Shown in pieces: positions 1 through 9,098 of a DNA stretch of 27,160 nucleotides (position 1 is the stretch's first letter; each line of letters starts with the position of its first letter). Below the pieces are notes generated by a model, which did no database searches, was not told the DNA's origin, and was given only the letters and a program-made list of their open reading frames with translations. A program made the position numbers and the translations under genes. Source of the stretch: Chara braunii (taxonomy: Eukaryota > Streptophyta > Charophyceae > Charales > Characeae); the NCBI GenBank assembly GCA_003427395.1, contig BFEA01000613.1:811763-838922 (forward strand). The letters are read 5' to 3'.

Positions 1-600
1 TGCGGCAGGGGTTATTGTCGCAAATTCGGAGGTCATCAGAGCAGTTGATTTTGGTGTTTGGCTTTGGAGTTTGAACAAGTTGCGGCGCATTCTGGCCGCC
101 ATTGCGGGGCCCTCAGGCGCATCCAGATTTCAAGACCCTCTTTTGCGAGACTGAGAGCATCATTCTTAGATCTGAGAGTCTCACACTTTTCTACTAGAAC
201 CCTTCTTAATCTAAGTCTAGTCTACTGGCTACGAGAGGAAGGCGGCAGGCGGGATTGCAACCCGTAGGCACGCATCAAGACTCTGTGGGGAGTCCACCCA
301 CCGATTGCGGGAGCTCTGCCGGAACCTAGGCGAGGTTCTGGAGGCAGGGAACCTTCAGGTAAATCATCTTCATCCGTACAGCCTACTACTACCCATGTTT
401 GCCTATCTCCCTGCAGTATGATTGTTGTATGCATGCGTTTGTCCCTATGGTTTTTGCTTTCTCTTCAGGACTAATCAGACTAACTGGAAAGAATGTGTGA
501 GAGTGAAGCCTAAGTTTCTATTTTTGTTCTGATTGAAAGCTGACTAAGGATGAATTGGGGGAAAGTGGGAGGAAGGTAGACTGCATGCGTTTGACCGGGT
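1..600. other. Unassigned 5' stretch, possible end of a transcribed exon
   Basis: No coding region is recognised. The first 360 bases are moderately GC-rich, and short open frames on both strands show no family motif. A good 5' splice-donor match (CAG|GTAAAT) lies at 358/359, where composition changes to AT-richer DNA. If real, this would make 1-358 the end of a plus-strand exon and place the hairpin arrays downstream in an intron. A small dyad (TTGACC / GGTCAA) lies at 591-603. The exon reading is inference from one splice-like site. Confidence 0.25.
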
Positions 601-606
601 CAACCA

Positions 607-1300
607 AAGCCTGAGCATTGTTTCCATGGTGAATGGCTAAGGGCTGTGTTTTATTTGACTATTTTCTGAAGGACCAGGCATTGTTTCCAAGGTGAATGGC
701 CTGGTTGCTGTGTTTATTTAGTTGTTTTCTGGGGAACCATGCATTGTTTCCATGGTGAATGGCCTGGTTGCTCTAGTTAACTCTGGGGGTTTGCCCGATT
801 GAAGGAGTTTAAGTTCTTGTTTATTCTAAGGGAGGATTTCTGGTCTAAGGCTAAGCATTGTTTCCATGGTGAATGGTTTAGCCTGAAAACCACGCACATA
901 ATTTAAACTAAGTACAAAGGAAAATATTTTATGTATACTTGCATGTGAACTGGCAGCTGGGCATTGTTTCTACTGTGAATGGTCCAGCGTTAAGCCATAT
1001 CATTAAGAAGAGAAAAAGAAAAATACAAAGTATAAATGAAAATAGTTTGGGCAAACTGAACATTGTTTCTACTGTGAATGGTTCAGTCCCCTGCCCATAT
1101 TTGCCTCTTCTTTTGAAAACAAAGTCACAGAAATACTAAACTTTGGATATTACACGGCTCAGGGCGGCTAGGCGTTGTTTCCATGGCGAATGGTCTAGTC
1201 ATCTGCCCAAAAGAAAAAAGAAGTAGTTGTGCAACCTGTTCGTGTATATCATAAAGACAAGCAGGGCATTGTTTCCATGGCGAATGGTCCAACTCTATGT
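607..1300 (+). repeat. Hairpin array 1: eight units with a conserved tip and covarying stems
   Basis: A 23-nt motif, consensus GCATTGTTTCCATGGTGAAT plus GGY, occurs at 615-637, 678-700, 741-763, 855-877, 961-983, 1060-1082, 1172-1194 and 1266-1288. In every copy CATT (CGTT in copy 7) can pair with AATG. A single G is then left unpaired on the 3' side, and the flanks pair again. The outer pairs differ by copy: CCAGG/CCTGG in copy 2, GGCTAA/TTAGCC in copy 4, GCTGG/CCAGC in copy 5, ACTGAA/TTCAGT in copy 6, CTAG/CTAG in copy 7. Copies 1 and 3 pair with one mismatch and copy 8 is weakest. Spacers of the first three copies are homologous (63-bp period); later spacing is about 94-114 bp. I do not recognise the family. 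Fixed tip, fixed bulge and complementary but changing stems suggest structured RNA units. Strand is inferred from the fold and is not proven. Confidence 0.8.
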
Positions 1301-1580
1301 CTTATGTAAGATGGGTATAAGGATTCAAGAACTTGAAGATTCATGAACTATCTATATGGAATGAACTTGGGGCTGGTGAGAGTACTTACCTTTGTGGTTT
1401 GGTTTGCATGTGACTGGATAGGATGGCTAGTTTGTTTGAATTTCATTACTATAGGTAGTTGCTGTAGTTGCTCGCCACGTGCTAGAGCCATAGAAGTTAG
1501 TGTCAATTCCTGCATTTTTTTGAAATAACGTTTTTTTTACTTAGGTCAATTCCAGCATTTTCTGAGATCTTTTTCTTATT
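1301..1580. other. AT-rich spacer between the two hairpin arrays
   Basis: No gene, tRNA or known repeat is seen. A short open frame from 1343 reads as hydrophobic and low-complexity and has no family signature. TCAATTCC(T/A)GCATTTT occurs twice, around 1503 and 1546, as a small local duplication. Confidence 0.4.
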
Positions 1581-2420
1581 CTTGGCTTTGTATAAATCTT
1601 GGCAAGCTACTTTTTTGACGGGAAGCGCTGCCGAAATTTCTACAAATCCAAGAAGTTAATCAACTTTTGACTTATCAGAGTTCAGCTTGTCTTTTCCATA
1701 TATGGATTAGTATAAATTTGGAAAGTCTCCTTTTCTAGAGGGAGTGCTGCCCAAATTTTTACTAATTCAGGGAGTTAGACCAAAATTGGACTACAAATTT
1801 TTACTAATTCAGGGAGTTAGACAAAAGTTATTCTCAAAATTCTGAACTTAGCCTTGTATAAATTTTGGAATAACACTTTTCTACGGGGAGTGCTGTCGAA
1901 ATTTTTGCAAAATTAAGGAGTTAGTTAAATTCAGTCTAAAAGTTGAGCTCGAGCTGTTGTTCGAGTTCGTATCTGACTTAGTATAAATCTGGGAGGTTTC
2001 CCTTTCTAAAGGGAGTGCTGCCCAAATTTCTACTAATTCAGAGAGTTAGACAGGATTTGATTTTCCAGAGTTAAGGATTAATTATGCTTTCATGTCTGAC
2101 TTAGTATAAATCTGGGAAGTCTCCTTTTCAAAAGGAAGTGTTGCCTAAATTTTTACTAATTCAGAGAGTTAGACAGAATTTGACTTCCCAGAGTTAGAGA
2201 TTAATTTTGCTTTCATATCTAACTTAGTATAAATCTGGGAAGTCTTCCTTTCTAGAGGGAGTGCTGCCCAAATTTCTACTAATTTAGAGAGTTAGACAAA
2301 ATTTGATTTTCCAGGAGTTAGAGATTATTTCTGCTCCCATATCTGGGCTTATTTAAATTATGAAAAGGCACTTTTTTTATGGGAAGCGCTGCCAAATTTT
2401 TCTTAGTTTAGAGGAGATAT
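1581..2420 (+). repeat. Hairpin array 2: about seven units of roughly 122 bp with long covarying stems
   Basis: Units have their TATAAAT or equivalent box near 1591, 1711, 1857, 1982, 2105, 2228 and 2350 (the last is degraded). A tail-only partial copy lies at 1793-1822. Paired arms are 1581-1603 with 1630-1652, 1703-1721 with 1751-1769, 1847-1867 with 1897-1917, 1972-1993 with 2021-2042, 2095-2116 with 2144-2165, and 2218-2239 with 2267-2288. Inside the arms sits a small CCTTT..AGGG hairpin followed by a conserved AGYGYTG. Outer stems change together: CTTGG/CCAAG, TCTGA/TCAGA, TCTAA/TTAGA. The next helix is TTAGTA/TACTAA in most units but TTTGTA/TACAAA in the first. Three 1x1 mismatches recur at the same places. 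Arms of 19-23 nt resemble a microRNA-type precursor cluster, but the variable stems and conserved apical part fit a protein-bound or otherwise structured RNA better. Family unknown. Confidence 0.82.
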
Positions 2421-2518
2421 ATTATATTTTGACAGATGATTCAGGCGATCCACCCAGAATAGGGGAGACTTTTTAGTTGGTCTACCTTCAGCTTAAGCAT
2501 TGACTTAAAAGTAGACTT

Positions 2519-2629
2519 AGGTTTAGCTTATAAGGAAGTTTTGAGTGAGGATGTATTATGGAGTTGTATTCTCNAGGTTTAGCTTATAAGGAAGTTTTGA
2601 GTGAGGATGTATTATGGAGTTGTATTCTC
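2519..2629. repeat. Exact 55-bp direct repeat separated by one N
   Basis: Bases 2519-2573 and 2575-2629 are identical, with a single undetermined base at 2574. Two contig ends sharing an unmerged 55-bp overlap would give exactly this pattern, so I read it as an assembly join and not a biological duplication. Confidence 0.85.
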
Positions 2630-3100
2630 CATACACTTATGATCTTAGCTTGGGGATTGGTCTGCCGTGTGTTACATGTCTTTTTTTATCATTTGATCCA
2701 AGTTCAGGGCTAGATCCAGCTTGATCCCTTGATAATCACTTACTGTTATCACTGGTAACAGGTCGGTTGTCGATTCGTCGGTCTACGACTCAATTTCAAC
2801 TCTTCCTCTACACTCAACTTAAAAGGCTTTAGCCCTGGTGATTTCGTTGTTTTATTAAGGTTTCACCCGGACTTTTATTGAATGGCCATTTGACAAAGGT
2901 GCTGAGTATTTAATTAAGGTTGGTTGGACAAGAGGTTTTGGGGCTTGCATAGCTAAAGCAAAGGGGTATGAATGTCGAAGGTGGTTGGGGTTGACTCCGT
3001 GTAGTGTATGGGCTGTTCAAGTCTGACACTTGAGTGTCATAAGCGGTACTCGAATCCACGAGGGACCGCTTGATTTTGGGCACTACATAGTACGCCATCG
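2630..3100. other. Unassigned stretch with two short perfect or near-perfect hairpins
   Basis: No gene is recognised. Two dyads are visible. The one at 2743-2761 (CTGTTATC / GGTAACAG, 3-nt loop) includes one G-T pair. The one at 3024-3039 (TGACACT / AGTGTCA, 2-nt loop) is perfect. Function is unknown. Confidence 0.4.
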
Positions 3101-5350
3101 TTGCGACTGATTGTGTACTCCTGCATTGCAAGTCGATATGAATATGCCTTTCGTCCGCGCGGTTTTATACTAAGTTCAGCGCGCGACGCTTATCCAATTT
3201 CCGCATTGGAAAGTTATGGGTTGGCTACCGAGGGGCTAAGAGCGTTGTCGCGTTGTTGGTATCGTGTCGTTTTGTACATATATTGTTTTATGTGTATGAG
3301 TGTTCGTAAAGTGGAGTGCGCGTGGTGTTTGGGATGCGTCCTAGTCGACTGACGATGATTCGCGCATTGGACCTCAGCCCCCCAAAGATGTCAGTTCGCG
3401 TGCGGGTCCGGTAGAGGCGTATTACCCGCGCGTACCCCCTATGCTACAGGGAACGAGAAACGCCCTCGGCTGGTCCACCTCTGCGATTGCAACTGATTAG
3501 CTTTCGTACTGTGGACTGGTAGCTCGGCGAGGATACGCCCAACGAAGGGAGGTGACAACTCCCGTAAGGTGTAGGTAAGTCGTGCCTCGCGTAGGCCCTA
3601 TCCTGTCGTAGGGGCTCGCGAGAGGTATGGCTGGCGCACCCGGCCGGAGCGGCTTGCGGAAGCTTCATGTATATTGCGACGGAGGGTTCTAAAAACCAAC
3701 TCCTGCGGGACGCGGCCGGGAGGGTCCCGCGCTGCCCCCGTGCGGTGCCGGACCGATGCGCTCGACACCGCGGATATGGTGTCGGCCGTCGCTAGATCCC
3801 TAGTCAAGCACCTTATATCACTCGATTCCGGTGAGAATTGAGTGAGTTACTCAATCGCCATCCCGCCATACTGTTTCCTTCCATAGCTGCGGCCCCCCCT
3901 TTGCACTGCCCGCATCTGCCCTACTCCCCGGTTCGAGTTCAGCCCCTTCCTGCTGCCTATCGCCTTAAGCTTTAACGCATCTGCTCCTCCTTACTGGCGC
4001 GATGCCGGGTCATAGCGGTCCGTATTCCTCTCATGCGCTCGACGCACTTTCTAGCTCGGGTTCGCTCCCCTCCTTAGCACTTTGCTCCGTTCTATAGCCT
4101 CCGCCCAGTCACTGCTCACCCTTCTCGATTGTATCCGGTCCGGTACCATGACCGGGTTCGTTCCCCTTTTCCTTGCGTTGGTTGCTGCCGTCCATCACCT
4201 TGCTGTCCAACAACCAACTCTCGCGATCACTAACCCAGCGCCCATCGCCGGCTCCGCCTTGGCTCACTGCGTTGATCGCTGCCACAGCGTTCCCGCATGA
4301 CTTTCGTAGGGGCGAGTGAGTAACTGCCCGCTGCCTCTTTACTTATACTCCTGCGGCTCGGTGGTCTGCCTCCCCACTGGTCCCTGTGTACCCAGTCCCC
4401 CATGGTTCTTTCGGCTAGACTTGAGGGGATTGGGATTGGTAACTGCTGTCCTCCGCACAGGCGGATTCCAACGGTCAGCCCTCAAGCCTCAGCCCTGCCA
4501 TGGAGTCCAGACAGTGTTCATCAACCCTCTTCCGGGGCTGCCCTCGGCCTTTTGCGATCATGGCAGCTAAACGGCCTTGGCCCTTGAGGGTCGTTGCGCT
4601 TGCGACCTTAACTCTTAGACAATTTACAGCAACCGCGACCTATGACACAGGCCATAGGTCCACGCTCGATACAACAAAAGTAGGGAAGGCGAAATAAAAA
4701 TATATATATATATTCAGAATTTTTTGCAGAACTCTTAATTAATGGTGGGGCGCAGATGGGGCAGAGAGGGTGGGCCTGCCAGCACTTCCTCGGTTCTACA
4801 AAAAAAACGGGCCCGTGGTCGGGTTATCTAAGCAAAACTGAGTAGGATAGTCTCGTGAGACCCTAAACCTCTCAGCCCTTCGCCGCGCCAATACTCCTAG
4901 CGACAGCCTGCTGGCCTCGATCCCCGTACCTCAGCCGTGTAAATCCGGTACCGTAACCTATAGGGCTAAGCCCAAGCCTGGTACCAACACACGCGGGGTC
5001 TCATGTAAACAGATGCTGCACAGTCCTCAGGCGTAGGACGTAGCCCTCAGCCCTTGCCCCTACTTCTACTCAGGCGCCTGCTGTTGCTAGGCATCCGCAC
5101 GGGCTTGCCCGCTTTGGGCTGGGGCCGCCTCTCGCCCCACTCCGTAAGTCGGACTGCCAACGGTCACCCATCCTGAATAAGAACAAGCCTCTTATCCCTA
5201 GGAGCAAAGTTTCAGGCTGCTCGATCAAATAGAAATATCACACGCGCGCTTCAAACTGTGCGCCCACTCACACCCTACTCCGGTCAACCATCCTATTAGT
5301 GTAGCCCAACATTCCTAGCCACGACCGACGCGGTATACTTAGACTCTCGC
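3101..5350. other. GC- and CpG-rich block without an identifiable gene
   Basis: Base composition is clearly more GC- and CpG-rich than either flank. Short open frames on both strands have no recognisable domain and stop often. I found no match to conserved 18S, 5.8S, 28S or 5S rRNA words, although an rDNA spacer or an old organellar or foreign insertion cannot be excluded by eye. The words CTCAGCCC and CGGTCA.CC recur several times (for example near 4487, 4875, 5047 and near 4471, 5162, 5281), hinting at a very old internal repeat. A perfect hairpin ATTGAGT / ACTCAAT lies at 3837-3855, and an (AT)n run near 4699. Confidence 0.35.
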
Positions 5351-5383
5351 CCTTACTTCCTGTCACATGCAAAAACTAGGGCA

Positions 5384-5450
5384 GATAACCTTGTCAGGGT
5401 ATTCGCACCGACAACAGTCACATTCAATGAAGTTGGCAACAATCGAGTGA
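5384..5450 (+). repeat. Left arm of a diverged inverted repeat
   Basis: This segment resembles the reverse complement of about 8590-8648. Shared words in the same order are GATA.CCTT, AGGGTATT.GC and CACATTCAA. The arms are about 3.2 kb apart and enclose pyrimidine-rich DNA. The shared core includes a palindrome that is perfect in the right arm and degenerate here, so part of the similarity is orientation-independent. A dispersed repeat present in two orientations is as likely as the ends of one element. Confidence 0.45.
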
Positions 5451-7640
5451 GCAACTTGTTCCTAACTTGTTGGATATGTATGTGAGACTCAAGAGCCGTA
5501 GTTTGACTTTTCCATCATAGAGTCATAGGGCATTGGTAAGACATTTGACCATCGTGCATATACGCGAGTGTTATTTTGTTGAAGAGCGACGACCATATTT
5601 TTGTTATCACTATTTTAAAATGTAGATAAGTCACGAAAAAAATGTTCAATGCACGAGCGGCAAATGATGAGCGTAAAGAAGATATTTTGTAAGCAGCGGG
5701 AGCTGGGATCATATGAGAAGAAAGTTCAACAAGGTGAGTGCAGATGGTGGTAAGAAAGAGGAAAACGGAGGATCGACCTACCTTTTTACTTTGTCAACTA
5801 TCGAGTTGAATTAGTGTCGAACTTCGTCCGCCATACTAGCAGATAATTTTCTTGTAATATGATTATCATATCATACTCCTTGACGTCTTTCTTTTATAAG
5901 ATTTCAAGGGTATGTACACCCCCTTTCTCAGTTTTTTTTTTCACTTTCTTTTTCTTATCTATACCTTTTTTCTTCCTTCTCGATATTTGTTCGACTCACG
6001 CGGCTGGTTCTTTTCGACGCCCCTATATCTCAGTTCATGTTAGATACGACCGAAATGAGGGTGCATTGTGAAAGGAATTAGTTGTAGCGGTAGTCTCGAT
6101 CCTCCTCCCCCCATGAGCTCTCTCCTTTCGTTTTGGCCTCTCTCTCTCACTCACTTGCACAATAACGCCATTTTTTTATTGGTATCCCCTTGCCATACTG
6201 GTAAAGATTCTCTTCTTACGTTTAGTCGCTCTCAGTTTTGCACTCGTTTGCTCCTCCCTTGCTTTGTCTTCCTCTTCTACTCCTATCTATTTTTCTTCGT
6301 GCGGGTATATATCATTGTCCTTCATCCTCGTATCTACTCAAATTCCATCGGGATCGTTGCCTGCTCTTATGTTACCCTGTTCGTGATTGCTGCGATCTCA
6401 TGGCAGTTATGTCGCGACCTCAGGTTAGTACTGTCAGAATGAGAGCAAGTGGCATCTGATCACTTTTCCTTTTCTGACGTTTTTCTTCGGTTTTCCTTTC
6501 ACGTGCCATGTTTATCATTTTTCCTCCTTACTCCCTCCCTCTCCTCCTTTCCTCTCCTTCCTGTTTTTATCCTACTTTCTCGGTGATCTTGTTTTTCCCC
6601 ATTTACCCTTACTCCCCCTTCGTGTTTTCTTCCCCGCGATCTTACTTACCTCTTTTGACTCAACCCTAAAACACCTTACGTTAGAATCCCATTTTCCCTC
6701 GATCGCACCTTCCTCTAAGTTTTTGCCTTGATCGTGATCGGCCTTTACCCTTAGTCACATAGTGCTTTCAAACGTAGGTTTTGGTGTTCGTCTTCCGGAT
6801 CGAGTCTTTGTCTATGATACCTCATGGTTGGGCTTTGCATGCTCTTCCTTGTAGGCGCTTGTTTGTTGCCTTGCTGTTTTGTTCGGTCTACCCTTCCGCG
6901 CGTTCTCCCTGGTCGACTTTACAGTTGTAAGGCGGTTCCTCACTTGCTGGCCAACGACTTCGTGCACCTTTTTTTCTCCTACGATCGTGCTCGTTTCTCG
7001 CACTCTTTCTCTCAAACCGATTTCCTGTACCTAAACTGCAAGTAACTTCCCTCTTGTGTTCTCGTTCGACTCACATACGCCCTCTCATGCTCAAGCTTGC
7101 AATAACTCGAGGCTCGTTAGTTTGTTTGCGCCTTCTGTTTTTCCGTTGTGTCTCTCGTACCTATCGTTGCTTTTTCTGTATTCCGTTTGGTTCACTACCT
7201 TGACCAGACACCTAATTTTCTTCGCGCGATCTCTTCAAACCTGGTCGCGTGCACGAACCTGGATGCTATTAAGGCCAGGATACAGACCGTATTTTTTATC
7301 TTCCTGTACTAAGTTTTGTTCTCCTTTATCCGCAACTCTAGCTTTTTCATACTGTGTGCTTAGTTGGTGACGAATTTGTCTTCAATCTTTGGTCGGATTC
7401 TTTTATGGATCCCTTGAAGTCTTTCATCCATGTGAAAAGGAAGAAGAATCGTGTGTTGCTGACAATTAAAAACGGATAACCGAAAAAAATGAAATTAGTA
7501 TCTTAGAACCGAGTTTGCCTATAGGGCAGATGCATTTCCCTCCATGCTATTGAAATCTATCGAGAATTGACAAACAAAAAAAAGAAGTAAAGTCGATTAT
7601 TGAATCTAACCCCTGTTTTTCTCGTTGTGCCAACTGTTAG
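5451..7640. other. Pyrimidine-rich non-coding stretch
   Basis: From about 5850 the plus strand is strongly T- and C-rich. The many short open frames here (for example 6068-6442 and 7056-7370) translate into Leu/Phe/Ser/Cys-rich strings typical of polypyrimidine sequence, with no family motif. I see no RNA gene or clear mobile element. Confidence 0.45.
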
Positions 7641-7654
7641 TGAATAAGGCAACT

Positions 7655-7740
7655 TGTTGCAGGCCCAGCTACTCCCAATTGGATGGTCGCGGGATCGAGT
7701 CTCACTTCCTGTGCATGTGTGAAAATCGAATGTAGGCTCC
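7655..7740 (+). other. Possible tRNA-derived SINE fragment (B-box-like)
   Basis: The stretch around 7691-7701 (GGGATCGAGTC) resembles an RNA polymerase III B box, and upstream CAATTGGATGGTCG resembles the D-arm-to-variable region of plant tRNA-derived SINE heads. There is no complete cloverleaf, no anticodon arm and no poly(A) or poly(T) tail, so this is at most a decayed fragment. Confidence 0.3.
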
Positions 7741-7756
7741 TTGTAAAAGAAGCTAG

Positions 7757-7812
7757 CCTGGTGGTCGAAGGGAGATTCGACCCCTAAATCAGTGCTCTAT
7801 CAACCAAATCCA
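7757..7812 (-). other. tRNA-like fragment on the minus strand
   Basis: Read on the minus strand, an A-box-like TTGGTTGATAGAGCA (within 7793-7807) is followed by a B-box-like GGGGTCGAATCTCCC (7784-7770) that can fold as a T arm. The two boxes are only about 8 bases apart, so an anticodon arm cannot fit and this is not a working tRNA gene. A deleted tRNA pseudogene or SINE head is the likely origin. Confidence 0.4.
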
Positions 7813-7941
7813 TTACTTGCTAAGCTCGCTTCGATTTCGGTCCTGAAGCAGGACAACTAGCCCTATGTACAACTTTATCGGGCCTTTGTGTGAAAAACAT
7901 TTACTTAGCTTTGTTTTCTCTTTTTTTTCCAGTTGAGTTAC

Positions 7942-8519
7942 CCCCGCTGTGTGGTCGGGGTTTTTATTAATTTCACCTTTTTCGGCATACGCGGTGGAAG
8001 AATCGTCTTATATGTGTACTTGTGTTTCATTGTCTTAATTGTCCCGACTGCATGGTCGGGTACAATTATTTGAAGATTTCAAAGATAATTTGGAGTTTTA
8101 GGTCCGTCGACATCCTACTTCGTCTTACTTTTTATTATTATTTTTGCCACCTTTAACCTTTGTGGTGTGAGTGGCCTCAGCGTGTTGTGCTGAGGCGCGC
8201 TGTCCTTCAACCCAAGTCTGGTCATTTCTTACTTTTAAAGTTTCGTGAACCAACCGTTTCGACTACTATGGTCAGAGAAGTTTTCGCATATCACGTAAGC
8301 GGAGTGCTGACTATCTTGGATTCGGTCGTCATTTTTTTTTATTTTTTTTTTCTGTCTGTGAGTTTCCTTTGCTTAGGTGGTCGAAGGGGGTATCCTAATT
8401 GTTTTTAGCATGTAGTGTGTCAATGTCTGTTGTCGAACCGCCGATTTATTTCGCTTATGAGTCACGGCGTCACAGGTCAGTTTACTTATTTACGAGCTTT
8501 CGACCTTCTTCGGTCGGGA
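7942..8519 (+). repeat. Cluster of four hairpins, two with a single bulged base
   Basis: Four stem-loops lie in 580 bases. At 7942-7960, CCCCG pairs CGGGG. At 8037-8067, AATTGT+CCCGAC pairs GTCGGG+ACAATT with one bulged T at 8061 and loop TGCATG. At 8170-8201, AGTG+GCCTCAGC pairs GCTGAGGC+CGCT with one bulged G at 8197 and loop GTGTTGT. At 8498-8519, TTTCGACC pairs GGTCGGGA with two G-T pairs. The first two share CTG(T/C)(G/A)TGGTCGGG and look related; the others do not align in sequence. The bulged-stem shape resembles array 1 at 607-1300, but the loop sequence does not. Confidence 0.6.
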
Positions 8520-8589
8520 TATCCGTCATTAAAAGTCACTCCGACAATCGCGTGTAGTTTTTCCTTCTGATCGGCTCCATCATGGCGAC

Positions 8590-8650
8590 CGCTGTCTTGA
8601 ATGTGTCAACTGTGAAAACGAGAGCAAATACCCTTGTAAGGGTATCATCT
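8590..8650 (-). repeat. Right arm of the diverged inverted repeat, with a perfect palindrome
   Basis: This is the partner of 5384-5450 in opposite orientation. It contains ATACCCTT-GT-AAGGGTAT (8628-8645), a perfect 8-bp dyad. A hairpin, a protein-binding dyad or chance are all possible. Confidence 0.45.
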
Positions 8651-8843
8651 CCGAAACTGGCATAAACTCTCCCGCAAAAAAAATAATAATAAAAAAAAAT
8701 CATGAGAACTCGATAGTTTGGTTGTAAGAGCGGTTTCAGAGAAAATATAACCCTTTCAAAATCACGAATTTGAAATTGTAGGTGGTTGGTATGTATTGCA
8801 CACCCTCGATTTGGCCAAAAAAAGAAACAAGTTGGTGAGACGG

Positions 8844-8911
8844 GTCTCTCTCTCTCCCTGTCTCCCTCTCTTTCTGTTTCTCTCTCTCTCTCTCTCTCTC
8901 GCTCTCTCTCT
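8844..8911. repeat. CT microsatellite
   Basis: An interrupted (CT)n run. Open frames crossing it on either strand read as repeated Arg-Glu or Leu-Ser and are artefacts. Confidence 0.9.
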
Positions 8912-9098
8912 GACTATTGTTGAGCTGCCCCTCGGTAGTCGATTGCTGGCAAGCTGCCACGTTGGGAGGGAAAAATTCAGTGAGCAATTCGATTATTCAT
9001 TATTGTAAAACTTCATTCAACATGCACAACCAACCATTAATTTTATTTTTATTTTGATTACTTAGTTGTGACGGACATTGCTAACAACTGACAAACAA

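Noticed and set aside
1-434. Small open frames of about 70 codons on both strands at the left end
   Set aside because: They overlap in opposite directions and lack motifs; random open frames of this size are expected.
607-1300. CRISPR-like look of array 1 (short repeats at regular distances)
   Set aside because: Eukaryotic context, repeats are not identical, spacers are themselves partly homologous, spacing varies from 63 to 114 bp, and no cas-like gene is present.
3101-5350. Ribosomal RNA gene in the GC-rich block
   Set aside because: None of the highly conserved rRNA words I can recall is present; composition alone is not enough.
7757-7812. Functional tRNA gene
   Set aside because: The A-to-B box distance is too short for an anticodon arm and the acceptor ends do not pair.
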